Origin: Hondaea fermentalgiana
Taxonomy: Eukaryota > Sar > Bigyra > Thraustochytrida > Thraustochytriidae
Length of the DNA stretch: 63,125 nt
NCBI GenBank assembly: GCA_014084085.1
Contig: NPFB01000065.1
Coordinates: 21,318 to 84,442, forward strand
Reading direction: 5' to 3'
Below, piece by piece: positions 19,122-29,394 of this stretch (the stretch's first letter is position 1; each line of letters begins with the position of its first letter). The notes below the pieces were generated by a model. The model worked only from the letters and a program-made list of their open reading frames with translations. It made no database searches and had not been told where the DNA came from. Position numbers and translations under genes: made by a program.

Positions 19122-21092
19122 ATGTGGGCGTGCGGCAAGCGCGCCGCCGCGCGGACGTCGCGGCGGCGGCGCTCCGAAATGGCGCTCAAGACCGAGGCGA
19201 CGCTGGGCGGCGCACGCGCCGTGGCCGCGGCCGAGGCGGCTGCAGAGGGCGCGCCGCGTGCGCCGTGGTCGCTCAATGGAAGACCCGTGTTCAAACAACC
19301 GCTCGAAGACGAAGCGGAGCTCGACGAGGTCGCGTGCAATGGGTACGGCCGACCCTGCAACGAAGAAGCGCCGTACGTAGTGTGCGGCGCGAGCGCTGTC
19401 CACGGCCACGAGCCGATCGCTCACATGGCGAACCGTCTTGAGTCGCTCCAGGCATACATTGATGCGGAGGACATTGACGAATCTGAGCTTGCTGTGGACC
19501 TGCCCAAATTCTTAGTCATGGTCTGGCGGTACCAGTCCTTCCTCGGCTCGGACCACTACGGCATTATCCAAATCTTTCGTCGGAACGACGATGCGATTGG
19601 CGCTATGAGCGCCGATGCAGTCGCACTTTTGCGCAGTCTTGTCCAGACTGGCGACATGAGCGCGCTACGAGTGCGTGCCGAGCTCCAAGACCCTTCACCA
19701 ACGCTGCGCGCCGTGTCCTATGCGCTCGGTGCCGAAGAATCGGTACACATTGCAGAACGCTTGACGTGCTCGACCTTTCACGGGCCCAATTATGTCGAAA
19801 TAGATTACGACATTGCAAGCAACACAATGGCGTCGCTTTTACGTGGCACCTTTATGAGCGCTGCGAGTACCTCAACCTTTGATACGATCTGGACCCTTTC
19901 GACGTCTGCAGACAACGCTGATGAAGGCGACGAGGAGGACAAATCGATTGAAGACGGCGTGCCGTTGGCGTCGGTGCGCTGGTATTACACCGACCTAGAA
20001 GAGATCATCGTCGATCTTGACGAAGACATGAAACCACTCGTGCCGGGCTGGGGAAATGCAGTCAATCCGCAAGCCGGTCGCAGCCCTGCACCTCCTCTTA
20101 ATCTCCCTGCTGACGCGTGGGACGAGCACTTGCCCGCGTACGCCAAGACAGCATTGAGGACCGGCCCAATCACTGCCTTTGCAGGAGAAGAGTCTGCTAC
20201 AGATGTCGAGTTCAACGTTGATATCGATATGGATGAGGACGCAGACGAGGACGCAGACGGGGACGCGCCCACCGGTGAGATATTGAGCGATAACGAGCCT
20301 TCTGATGCCGAGTTGGTCTCGGCTCCGCGAAATACATACGGCGAGCCTGACTTCTCTGCGTTCAAAGTGCGCGGACCGGGATACATGCGCGAAGCTGAGG
20401 TGGTCAATCGAAAGCTCAAAGTGCCTTCCGAATCTCCTCTTTATGTTATTGCAGGAGCACACGTGTTCAAGTCCAAATCGAATCTGAATCATGTGGCCGA
20501 TAAGGTTGCCTCGCTCAAGTCGTTTTTGAAAAAGTACCGAAAGTCCGCAGGATCCTCCGAATTTCCGCTCTTTCTCATCGTATGCTGGGTCTTCAAGTCC
20601 ACATGGACGGGCGAGTACACTTCGGTTGTGCACGTATTCCGCCGTGATGAGGAGGTCATTGCTTCGCTGTCGCCAGGCGTCCGAAGCGCATTTGCTTCCT
20701 TTGTGCAGGGCAACGAGAAAATGCGCATGGAGCGACTCAAATTGCTGGCCAAGGTCCGCGGCGGCTCGGCCTCGGTGAGAAAGACGATTAGTTCGCTGAA
20801 CCTCGACCGACCCGTGCTTCTCGCGAAAAAGTTGCGAACGCAGTTTTTCCAGGGCGAAAATTACCTCGAGTACGATCACGATGTCAGCAGCAGCACCACG
20901 GCATCAATTTTGAACAACACAGTCACCAAGGCAAGCTCGAGCCTCATCATCGACACGTGCTGGGTTACGGAAGCCAAGCATGAACGCGAGTTGCCGGAAC
21001 GTTTCTTTTGTGGCGTGCGCTGGAACTATGTTAACTTGAACAAGAGCACCATCACCTTGGATAAAAACTACAGACCGGTGAGCAGTCCGTAA
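19122..21092 (+). CDS. Protein with two tandem EDR2_C (DUF1336) domains
   Basis: A 656-residue protein. Residues about 84-300 and 410-655 are two copies of the domain found at the C-terminus of plant ENHANCED DISEASE RESISTANCE 2 and its relatives. Each copy has a hydrophobic strand pair (FLVMVWRYQ; FLIVCWVFK), a GxNYxExDxDI-type core (GPNYVEIDYDIAS; GENYLEYDHDVSS) and a closing WxYxNL-like strand. The second copy also has the domain's usual entry, FKVRGPGYM. EDR2-type proteins bind lipids and usually carry PH and START domains before EDR2_C; none is seen here. The two copies are joined by an Asp/Glu-rich linker (about 370-395). Start is ambiguous: the ATG at 19122 follows a CAG/GGC repeat, and a second ATG at 19179 (MALKTEA) also precedes both domains. 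Confidence 0.8.
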   Translation: MWACGKRAAARTSRRRRSEMALKTEATLGGARAVAAAEAAAEGAPRAPWSLNGRPVFKQPLEDEAELDEVACNGYGRPCNEEAPYVVCGASAVHGHEPIAHMANRLESLQAYIDAEDIDESELAVDLPKFLVMVWRYQSFLGSDHYGIIQIFRRNDDAIGAMSADAVALLRSLVQTGDMSALRVRAELQDPSPTLRAVSYALGAEESVHIAERLTCSTFHGPNYVEIDYDIASNTMASLLRGTFMSAASTSTFDTIWTLSTSADNADEGDEEDKSIEDGVPLASVRWYYTDLEEIIVDLDEDMKPLVPGWGNAVNPQAGRSPAPPLNLPADAWDEHLPAYAKTALRTGPITAFAGEESATDVEFNVDIDMDEDADEDADGDAPTGEILSDNEPSDAELVSAPRNTYGEPDFSAFKVRGPGYMREAEVVNRKLKVPSESPLYVIAGAHVFKSKSNLNHVADKVASLKSFLKKYRKSAGSSEFPLFLIVCWVFKSTWTGEYTSVVHVFRRDEEVIASLSPGVRSAFASFVQGNEKMRMERLKLLAKVRGGSASVRKTISSLNLDRPVLLAKKLRTQFFQGENYLEYDHDVSSSTTASILNNTVTKASSSLIIDTCWVTEAKHERELPERFFCGVRWNYVNLNKSTITLDKNYRPVSSP

Positions 21093-22200
21093 TTCGAGGC
21101 ACACTTTTTATTTTCTTTCATTTCGTATTTTCTGTTGTTGTACTTTCTCATTTCATTCTCGGGTCATGTCCAGTCCTAGATCTTACCCAAGATATCCATC
21201 TAATGTCATCTGGTCCCATCTAATCTCGTCTCGTCTCATCTTGTTTTTATTTTGTTTACAGTTAGTCTTCTCTGATCTTTCTTTTCTTGTCTCGGCTTGT
21301 CCTAGACTCGACTCGACATGGTCTATGTTTGGGTGCGCTGGCAAGGAGGCCGTCGATGAGCTTGCTTCCAAGCGCATCATCGTCTGTCCCGAACTTTTCG
21401 CGAGTACGCCGGGTCGGCCGCTCCCGCTGTCGTGGACTCAAGGCCGTGACGTTGGGACTCGAGGCGACCACGCGGGCTCGCCAGAATCAGTATGACCTGC
21501 TCTCCGCATACCCTACCTCGCCTTACTATGTGCGTCTTGCTGTGCGCAGCCAGCTAGCTAGCATGCGTTGGCCCCAATCAGTGGCACGAACGGCACGCCC
21601 GGGTCCCGAAAGACGTGCGGCATCGAACTGGCCCACAGCAGGCGGACACAATCGAAATTGCTCTCCATCACCACAAGATGAAGGAATGGGATCGTTTATA
21701 TATACATGGGACCGGTCCCACCTGGTGGAATTCGTGTTCCGCGTGTCGGACGATTCATTGCGCTCGTCCTTGCGCGCGCCCCTGCGAGCTCGCGCAGTAT
21801 GGACGAAAAAGGGCTACGCGCAAGGAAAGCCGAGGAGCTGGCGCAAGGCTCCCAATCTCCTCATTTGGGACTTTCGAGGCCGCTCACGCTGGGTGCGTGA
21901 GACAGGAAAAGAAAATATGGAGAGCAAAGCTTTGCAGATCGCACTTCTCCCAAGAAAAGTCACGTTGCTTGTGGCACTCGGTCACTTGGCTTTCTTTGCG
22001 CTCACCAAGCGAATTGAATTCAGAACGCATCGGTGAGCAAACAGCCGCCAATCACGACAAAGACGCTGACCTGGTACCAAAGCAGACACGAAACGTGACC
22101 CTGCCAGAAGCAACTTGGAGGCGAGGGCCAAGCGGAACCAGCGCGGCGATTCGCTCGCTCAACATCGGCTTTGGCCTCGCCACGAGGAAGAAGGACAAAC
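21093..22200. promoter_or_regulatory. Spacer with TATA-like element, upstream of acyltransferase
   Basis: About 1.1 kb. Its first 200 bp is T-rich, as expected for a 3' untranslated region. A TTTATATATA string at 21695-21704 is the best TATA-like match in the window, about 500 bp before the acyltransferase ATG. Open frames at 21287-22352 overlap one another, use non-ATG starts and show no recognisable domain; an upstream non-coding exon cannot be excluded. Confidence 0.35.
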
Positions 22201-24195
22201 ATGCAGGATTGTCAGCAAAAGGACGAGCACGCGTTGCAAGTAGGAAGTGTCAATGGCGCGATACAGGGCGACGTGGTCAACGCTGTTGTACACTTGAGCA
22301 GGAAGAAGAGCACTCGTACCAGCTTGAAGAAGAGTGGACGCGCAAGGTCTAAAAAGCGGCGCAAGATGCTGCGCACCATTTCTGGTATTCGAGCCTTTGC
22401 TACACTTTGGATCGTTCTGGGACACTTTCAAGACACCAATTTTCGGTTTAACCACGACACAACCTTTTTGCTTGTCTTGAGTCGCGGCTTTGTCGCTGTT
22501 GGTGTCTACATTGTCCTCAGCGGGTTCATGACGCACTATGCATACCAAGCAAGACGATATGATACATGGCGAGCGTGGTGCGCTTTTTATCTTCGCCGCG
22601 TGGGACGCGTCTTATTCACCTATGAAGTGTCCTGTCTTCTGGGTCTCTGTGACCCGCTCTTTACGCGACACGACGCTCTCATCACCAAGCACCCTCTTCA
22701 AGTCGTTTCGGTGTGCCTGTTGGTCCAGTCGTGGTTTGAGATCCCTTCGCAGGAAGGTTTCTCGCGCGACTTTCCAAACTCTCCAAACGCTGGTGGTTGG
22801 ACAATTTCCACGCTTCTCTTCGCCTGGTTACTCTATCCACTTATGAATGCGTTCATGCGCCGCTTCAATCAGGCCACGGGGAATGCGCTGGGTGCCAAAC
22901 TAGGCCTGGCAGCTCTCATGTATGCACTTGGTATGCTTCCGTGCATCCTCATGTACGTCACGCAAGCAGGTGTGATTTCCAATCAGCAATTCGAGCTCCT
23001 GTACAAGTTTCCAATTTTGAGACTTCCGGACTTTGTCATTGGGGTCATCCTCGCTGAATTGGTCAACGATCCTCGGGTCGCGTCAAAACAGAGACTGTGG
23101 CGCTACCTTCCCGACACGCTGACCCTCGGATTCGCACTCTTTGTGTGTCTCTGCCCGCTCGAGTCTTCTCCTCTCACGGGTCTTCCCGAGGGCGTGGAAC
23201 AGCCGCTTATTCGTGAAAATGCCGAAGCCTTTCTTATTTCAGGCTTATCTCCAATCATGGCAGCCATGCTTCTTGGCTATGGAATCAACTCGGGTCGTAC
23301 GGACCTAGGGTTCTCATTTTCGGGCCTTCTTGAATATCGCGCGGTCGAGATCATTGGTGGGTTCTCCTTTGCGGTGTACTGCTTTCAGTTCACAATCTTC
23401 TTCATGATCGAACAGTGGCAATACAATCAGACAGGTATCGATTCTATCGCGATAATCCCGCATCTGGGGGCCGTTGCGGTGCCCGCGCGTCTTGTGGCGG
23501 GATACTTGCTTCCGTACTTGCTCATTCTCTTTCTGTTTGCAGGGGCATGGACACTATGGGCCGAGCAGCCTGTAGCTGCGCGTCTGGCAGCCTTTTCGAA
23601 GCGTCATTTCGAGGGTCCAATCATCGCGCGCCAGCCATCGACGTCCATGCAAGATCGAGTTGCACCCTCTCGCATGGGCGTAGCATCTCTCGACCTTGTC
23701 GTGCCTCCAAAGGCTGCTGTAGAATCGTACCGCGCGAGACGCTCCCTCACGGCCCAAGCGCCTGCATTGAATTCTGTTCCAAGTGCAAGATACTTTGTGA
23801 GCTCGCACGTGGAAGCCCAGATCGAAGCCGAAGACATTGAAGATGCACAGCGTGTCCCCTTCGAAGGAGAAGAGCATGATAGTCTCGAAGATGTTGACAG
23901 CGAGGAGGATGACGATGCAGATGATGAGGACGAGGATGAGGATGAGGATGAGGACGATGAAGACGGCGAGAACGACATTGATGATTTCATGAGCTTTGGC
24001 ACCTCAAGAGTTGGATCCGACGCAGGCTTAGCTTCAGAGCGGACCCTGACGAGCGCGGCCTTTCGGTCTGATGGCGAAGACGATGAGGATGACAGCGCAT
24101 CAATAGAAGGGATGGGGGGAAGTCGAAATGCTGATCTCGACGCTGGTCGCACATCAGGAGCAAAGATGGGATGGGCCTTTTCGACGTGCGCTTGA
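22201..24195 (+). CDS. Acyltransferase-3 family membrane protein
   Basis: A 664-residue polytopic membrane protein. From about residue 56 it shows the acyltransferase-3 (OafA/NodX/NRF-6) fold: RTISGIRAFATLWIVLGHF in the first helix with the characteristic His, a second helix ending in LSGF, then the Arg-rich FYLRRVGRV loop, and about eight further hydrophobic helices up to residue 460. The family O-acylates sugars or other small groups at a membrane; the substrate cannot be told here. After the last helix there is a ~200-residue hydrophilic tail with an almost pure Asp/Glu run (nt 23891-23985). Start: the ATG at 22201 has A at -3, while the longer frame begins only with TTG. An internal ATG at 22366 sits right at the first helix and is an alternative. 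Confidence 0.8.
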   Translation: MQDCQQKDEHALQVGSVNGAIQGDVVNAVVHLSRKKSTRTSLKKSGRARSKKRRKMLRTISGIRAFATLWIVLGHFQDTNFRFNHDTTFLLVLSRGFVAVGVYIVLSGFMTHYAYQARRYDTWRAWCAFYLRRVGRVLFTYEVSCLLGLCDPLFTRHDALITKHPLQVVSVCLLVQSWFEIPSQEGFSRDFPNSPNAGGWTISTLLFAWLLYPLMNAFMRRFNQATGNALGAKLGLAALMYALGMLPCILMYVTQAGVISNQQFELLYKFPILRLPDFVIGVILAELVNDPRVASKQRLWRYLPDTLTLGFALFVCLCPLESSPLTGLPEGVEQPLIRENAEAFLISGLSPIMAAMLLGYGINSGRTDLGFSFSGLLEYRAVEIIGGFSFAVYCFQFTIFFMIEQWQYNQTGIDSIAIIPHLGAVAVPARLVAGYLLPYLLILFLFAGAWTLWAEQPVAARLAAFSKRHFEGPIIARQPSTSMQDRVAPSRMGVASLDLVVPPKAAVESYRARRSLTAQAPALNSVPSARYFVSSHVEAQIEAEDIEDAQRVPFEGEEHDSLEDVDSEEDDDADDEDEDEDEDEDDEDGENDIDDFMSFGTSRVGSDAGLASERTLTSAAFRSDGEDDEDDSASIEGMGGSRNADLDAGRTSGAKMGWAFSTCA

Positions 24196-24587
24196 ACACG
24201 TTATTTGGAGGAAGAATCCTAGTTCGTGAGCGTTCCCTCACAGATTTTCTATTTGCAATGAGAGGACGAGATGGCGAGCTGCTAATGGCTTTCTCTTGAG
24301 TAGGCCTATGGCTGCATTGCTGGAGACCAACAAGAAATGGGATGAATGAAATGAAGAGATGGATAAATGCATGGGGGAAAGGACGAGTGAGTGAGATTGA
24401 CATTGAGGCACTCAGGTTAAGTCAGGAAGCGGGTAGGTATACGTCGGTAGTAGAGAGGCAGACGACATATCGATCGGTTTGGCATCCATTCATAACAGAG
24501 TGAAGTTAGTATTCATGTTGGATGTTATGTTCGCTAAAGTTTGCGCGCGCGCGGACATCTTAGTACTTGTATTCCGCCACACAGAAT

Positions 24588-25235
24588 TTAGTCGTCGCCG
24601 TCGTCGGCTGCGTCGAGAAGGAAGTCGAAAACCTTGGCAAGACGCGATCCCTTGGGGAAGGGGTTAAAACTGTCTGCGTACAGTTTGGAGAACGACACGA
24701 CGAGATCGACGACGCCGTAGACAACACGCTCAACGATCTCGTCAAGTTCCTTGGTGCTTGCACCAAGTGCACGCATGATGCCCCAGGTGAAACCAAAGTG
24801 CATGAAAAAGAGCGAGATGAGGATAACCGCCGGGTACAAAGCCCACGGAAATTTGTGCTCCAGGAAGACGATGCTGAGCAAGTTGATGCCGCCCAGGAGA
24901 CCGATGACGGTCGCAATGGTGACGCCATGCATGACAAGCGCAAGGTAGGCGCCGCGCTTGCCAGCGCTCCAGTTCGCGGAGTCCGGGGTGTCGGGAAGCA
25001 CGTCTTCCACGTCGCCCTTCAAAAGCGCTGTGGCGGTGGCTTGCAGGGACATTCGCTTGCCGCTTTTCCGCGAGGACCTGCGCCGGCTCAGTCGCCGCTC
25101 CTTACCACTCTTCGGCTTGAGCGGCTCTGCGACGACCTCCGCGGTCTCCTCGCTTCCTGCTGCTTGGACTTCCTCAGCAAAGTCGTCGGCCGAGCTGCGC
25201 CGCAGCCGCGAGCGCAGCTTCCGATCGCGTCCCAT
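24588..25235 (-). CDS. Small two-helix membrane protein (possible 2TM domain)
   Basis: A 215-residue protein. Residues 1-75 are strongly basic and hydrophilic (RDRKLRSRLRR, KERRLSRRRSSRKSGKR). Two membrane helices follow: about 98-122 (LALVMHGVTIATVIGLLGG) and about 128-152 (ALYPAVILISLFFMHFGFTWG). The C-terminus is short and acidic (ADDGDD). The helix pair joined by a tight FPWALYP turn resembles the 2TM domain seen alone or attached to other proteins, but the similarity is weak. Function unknown. Start is the ATG at 25235; the gene converges with the acyltransferase gene, 392 bp away. Confidence 0.6.
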   Translation of the reverse strand: MGRDRKLRSRLRRSSADDFAEEVQAAGSEETAEVVAEPLKPKSGKERRLSRRRSSRKSGKRMSLQATATALLKGDVEDVLPDTPDSANWSAGKRGAYLALVMHGVTIATVIGLLGGINLLSIVFLEHKFPWALYPAVILISLFFMHFGFTWGIMRALGASTKELDEIVERVVYGVVDLVVSFSKLYADSFNPFPKGSRLAKVFDFLLDAADDGDD

Positions 25236-25263
25236 CCTGTCTTCGCGTTGTCCCGCGTGCCTT

Positions 25264-25345
25264 TTCTGCTTTCTTGCGTGCTTTCTTTCTTGCGTGCTTT
25301 CTTTCTTGCTTGCTTGCGTACGTGCGTGCGTGCTTGCTTGCTCGC
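25264..25345. repeat. CTTG/CTTT/CGTG tetranucleotide tract
   Basis: Mixed pyrimidine-rich tetranucleotides (TGCTTTCTTTCT, TTGCTTGC, GTGCGTGC) just upstream of the small membrane protein's ATG on the minus strand, so it lies in its leader or promoter. Confidence 0.85.
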
Positions 25346-25838
25346 GACGTCGCCGAGCTCGTCTCCCGTTCCAGGTCTGCGGCGGCCTCGTCTCCCGCGC
25401 GCCCCGCGCCTACGTACCTACCGCTACGGAATTCCAGCACCGCCCTAAAGCCATGATGGCATGGCGCGGCACGTGCACGCGCTCACTTTCAAGGTAGGTA
25501 GTATAGTAGGTAGGCCTAGCGGTAGTAGAACTATTACGCCTCGTCAAAGTAGCAGCAGGCTGCTGCTGATGTCAATGGCCATGTGGATGGGCCCAGGCCT
25601 AGTTAGCTAGTAGTGAGCTGATCTTTGGATCGACGGCGGGTGAAGAGTTGTATAGCAACTGCAACTGCTGCGTTCGCGCAGTACCTTGCAGATTGTCTGC
25701 GAGCGGCTTTCACGACAGGAATGGTGAAAGGAGGCTAGAAGGTTCATTCACAAAGACGCGAGCAGACCAGGCTGACGTGTCCGTTCTATTGGCGGGGGAG
25801 GGCGAACTTGTCCTGCAGTACAAATGCGACAGTACACG

Positions 25839-25840
<2 letters not shown>

Positions 25841-25878
<38 letters not shown>
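25841..25878. repeat. (GT)19 dinucleotide repeat
   Basis: Nineteen perfect GT units in a spacer. A second simple repeat of TTTCTC follows at 25911-25932. Confidence 0.97.
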
Positions 25879-25881
<3 letters not shown>

Positions 25882-26585
25882 ATGCTGGATCGAAAGCCAA
25901 AGAAGAACAAGCTTTCTCTTTCTCTTTCTCTTAGAACTCACACCAAAGAGAAGCGCTGAGCATAATGACCTCTCTTGAGTAGAAGTTACACCAATGGCCT
26001 CTATTTCGCATGCTAGCTGGCTATGTCTGAGAAGTCTCAATTCCTACATTACTGACAACACGGCAATAAAAGCATTGCGTCCTCAGCTTGAGAGACAGAT
26101 GATTGTGACTCAAAAGTGCAGACACTTCTTTCTTCACGTAAAAGTCACCTCATCTCAGATGACTGACTAATTCTGGTATCGAGGCTGTGAGAATGGGCGG
26201 AACTTCTTCTTATCTCTCTCTACTGATGATGAGGGGATCTGCTTTCGAACGCAGCATGCAGCTCTGGATGTTCGCCTCTGTCTCCGCGCGCCTAGCTTGG
26301 GTGCCTCTGGCCACGGCGAGCCGTCGCGTCATGTAAACGGGACACATTATCTGCTCAATACCATCCAATCTGGGCGGATCGGTGGAGAATTTCGATACTA
26401 TAAGAATAAAGCCTCGCCCCGAAAAGAACGAGCAAGCATAATCTCGAAGCAAGAGTCCTCGCTAAGGAGGCGAGGAGCGGATGAGAACAACTTTATTTCA
26501 ATAAAGTATGAAGACGTCATTGTGAGGGAAGTTACCCAAGAAAAAAACGCGTCAAAGCCGGAATTTTATCCTTGTTTGTTGGGTC

Positions 26586-27842
26586 TTACAATTTTTTTGG
26601 TTGAACGAGCTCTGAGACAGATGTGACGTTCGTGAACCTATGAAGTTGCGTGTACCTGCGAAACGTCTCTCCAATAATCCTGCCCCACTCCGTGCAGACC
26701 TTGGGGGTAAAAGCTGCTCGATTGACATCTGTGCGAATGACAGAGACGTCCTCGCTCTCCCACGGAACGCTCTGTTTTTTGGAGACGTCCTTGACCGGAT
26801 CATAATTGTGAGACGCGAAGTCGTTGAAATGCGCACCGACATAATAATGCATTCTGTCCTTGATGGAAAAGATTGCATCCGCAGAGATGAGTGGAAGGCT
26901 GCCGAGGAAAGCATCTTGCAAAAGTGGAGGGCCGGAAATGTACTTTTTGTCCTTGAACTCCCACTTGGCTTCGGGTCCTCCGCAGAGGATTCCAAGGACG
27001 CGGCGCAGGGCAAAATCAGCTGCCTTGGACATGATCTGGTAGCCAGGCACAAAGACCATGAACCATTGAGAAATGGCGCCATCTTGCATCCCGGCCGACA
27101 CAATCTCGATGTCACGAGGAATAAAGTCGCGAAAGTGCCCATGCCACTCTGAGTCCAAGTCTGAGTAGACACCACCGAACTTGAGCATGACCAAGTAGCG
27201 CCAAATGTCGGATTTGATTGCACCTGTCGCAATCATGTTGTAAAGAGGCCGAATTGGGGCAAACTCGCTCCTCCAGAGGAACGTGTCTATGTCGTTGTCA
27301 TCGAAGAAGTAGATGTCATACTCGGGATTTTGCGCCTGCAGATGAGCAAGGTTATCGCAAATTGGCTTGGCCACAAGTCTTGTTGCTCCAGAGAAGAATA
27401 TTTGCCGGGGAATCTTGCTCTTTGGAAGCGGCTTCGTGACTCGCGCCTTCATGTGAAAGGGAATCTGGGTCATGCCGGGGTTGCAAATGAGCCTTGGCAT
27501 GGACTCGTTGACCTCTGGTGAAGATCGACCTTCAAGTGCAGCCACTAGCTCCTTGTAGGCCTCCGTCTCGGTCAGATGGTCCAAGCCTTGTGGACTGACT
27601 CGGCCCAACTCGTCTGTCAACGTCTTTGCCAGAGATCCGAATTTTAAGCAAGAGTTGTCCAAGCACGCTTGTGTTCCGTCTTGCAGAAGATACATGGTGC
27701 GCACGAAATGGAAATTTAACATCACAGACGCTGTTACAAAGGCGAGAACTAGCACCGCCCATCGTCGCCTGGCCAGCTTCGGTTGCACCCCGTAAATGCC
27801 GTTGTTCCACGCGTTGGCGCGAGCGCCCATCGCGCGGGCCAT
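26586..27842 (-). CDS. GT32-like glycosyltransferase (Och1/SUR1 type), type II membrane protein
   Basis: A 418-residue protein. A short cytosolic N-terminus is followed by one signal-anchor helix (about 27-47, WAVLVLAFVTASVMLNF), so the catalytic domain should face the Golgi lumen. The catalytic part (about 143-400) begins with IPRQIFF, as in the IPKxIHQ entry of the DXD sugar-binding family. It contains the DXD motif as Asp228-Leu-Asp230 in FGGVYSDLDSEW, preceded by AIKSDIWRYLVMLKFGG. This is the layout of GT32 enzymes such as yeast Och1 and the inositol-phosphoceramide mannosyltransferases. Donor and acceptor cannot be read from sequence. Start: ATG at 27842. Confidence 0.87.
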   Translation of the reverse strand: MARAMGARANAWNNGIYGVQPKLARRRWAVLVLAFVTASVMLNFHFVRTMYLLQDGTQACLDNSCLKFGSLAKTLTDELGRVSPQGLDHLTETEAYKELVAALEGRSSPEVNESMPRLICNPGMTQIPFHMKARVTKPLPKSKIPRQIFFSGATRLVAKPICDNLAHLQAQNPEYDIYFFDDNDIDTFLWRSEFAPIRPLYNMIATGAIKSDIWRYLVMLKFGGVYSDLDSEWHGHFRDFIPRDIEIVSAGMQDGAISQWFMVFVPGYQIMSKAADFALRRVLGILCGGPEAKWEFKDKKYISGPPLLQDAFLGSLPLISADAIFSIKDRMHYYVGAHFNDFASHNYDPVKDVSKKQSVPWESEDVSVIRTDVNRAAFTPKVCTEWGRIIGETFRRYTQLHRFTNVTSVSELVQPKKL

Positions 27843-29394
27843 GCTTCTTGTTTGCGTGCCGACCGGGGAAAACGCTCAGGCGCGCACGCGGCGGCGGCTG
27901 CTGCTGCTGCTCCGCCAGCTGCTGTCCGCAGCGATTCCGGTCTGCTGACCTGGCCGCTGCGTTTCTGCGCTTGGCCAGGCCTTGCGTTCCCGCTCTGCTC
28001 TGGTCTGCCCTGGTCTGCTCTGGTCTGCGCTGCTCTGGTCGGTCTGCTGCGCCCCAGGCACTGCGCCGCACGCGCCTCTGCCGCCCGGCCGCGCCGCGTG
28101 GTGCACCTGCACACCGCGTCACTCTACATGCCAAGCAGGGCGCCGCCGGCCGCGCAAGTCGCGCTGTTCGCACACAACAATGGCTCTATACGCAAGACAA
28201 CACGGCAGGGGACAAATCGACAAACAACCAGCCAGTGGCAGCAACAAACAGGAATCCATGCCCGCAAAACAAGCGAAAGCAAACAAACAACAGCATCAGC
28301 CAAACAAACAGCAGCCAGCAGGAGCAGCCTCGGCGTCTGCACCTGCACTATGGCACGCGCAAAGTGATCGCTGGCCGACGGCGGAGGCACGGCACTCCCA
28401 GTTTCAGTTCGCCTCGCACGGCCGGCTGCTGGCCCGAGGCCGCCTGCAGCTGGCTGCAGCGCGTCGCTGGCCCGGAGGTGGACGCGGCCTCGAAACTCGT
28501 AGGGCGCGGGTCTGCCCGGACTGACAATTGTGCGCGGAGAAAGGACTTTCGGCCGGGCAGCCATGGCCAGCCACCAGCCAGCTCGCGCGTGCAGAGCTGA
28601 AGCAGCTTTTGGCATTGTGCACACCATCGCAACAAACAAACAAACTAACAAGAAAACAAACAGACGTGCGGCCGCTTGCACTGCGCCGTGCACCCGGATT
28701 AGGAGAATGTGAGGCTCGGCCCTACTTGTGCGTTTGGTTTAATTGCGTGCTTCCGTGTGCGCGAGCTCGCTTGCTTCGTGCACGCGTTGGACGCAGAGGT
28801 CGGCGCTGCCCCACGCGGCAGACCATCGCGGTCGTCGGTCTGGCGGTCAGCCTCTCTCTCTGTCATCAAACGTCTGTCTGTGTGCCTCCATGGCCAGGGC
28901 CAGCCAGGACCTTGCTTGTGCCAACTTGGGGGATCTTTGCGGGTCGAAAGGCGTTTGTCCGGGACCGGCCCACGAACGGGATCGCTGTCGACCACTGCGG
29001 CTCGGCGGGTGTCCACTTTCACCTCAAGAGGGGACTGGCCATGGTGGCTGCCCAGCTTCACGCGAGGCGAGGCGAGGCGACGCCATCATCGCGAGTTCTT
29101 CTTCTAGAACTGCTAGAGCCTCCCTCGGGTCTGCCTTTCAAGTTGTTCACTCTTTTCTCTTCGGCCAGCCGGAGGTCGGCCCTGCAAGAGGTCACTGGTG
29201 CCTCTGCAAGAGGTCCTCTGGCCTGCAAATCGCGTCATTCGCACACGCGCACACGCGCACACGCACAGAGAAAGAGTTTACAGTTAGGCTATTACGGTTA
29301 GGCCGAGTCTATACGCGTATTGAAGTAGTACTCTCTGGACAACAACAACGACAACAATGGCAAGTCTCGTTCACCGTCGAGCGAGAAGGAGACG
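27843..29394. other. Divergent spacer, GT32-like / CCDC93
   Basis: About 1.55 kb between two divergent starts. It is GC-rich with local simple repeats (CTGGTCTG near 28000-28045, AAACAAAC near 28285-28310 and 28630-28660, CACACGCG near 29240-29270). The many overlapping open frames are Arg/Ala/Ser-rich and none resembles a protein family. Both promoters should lie here. Confidence 0.5.

Larger units (their letters stand above)
25236..26585. other. Spacer with microsatellites
   Basis: About 1.35 kb with no supported gene. Apart from the repeats listed separately I see only AT-richer sequence towards 26000-26585, which probably includes the 3' end of the GT32-like transcript. Confidence 0.5.

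Noticed and set aside
18558..19424. 288-residue minus-strand frame with polyAla
   Set aside because: Produced by the CAG/GGC tract and antisense to the EDR2_C gene.
21287..22352. Two overlapping ~245-residue plus-strand frames
   Set aside because: They overlap each other in different frames, have non-ATG starts and no recognisable domain; considered spacer or leader.
28528..29301. 257-residue plus-strand frame between the GT32-like and CCDC93 genes
   Set aside because: Non-ATG start, Arg/Ser/Leu low complexity, and heavily overlapped by other frames of equal length.
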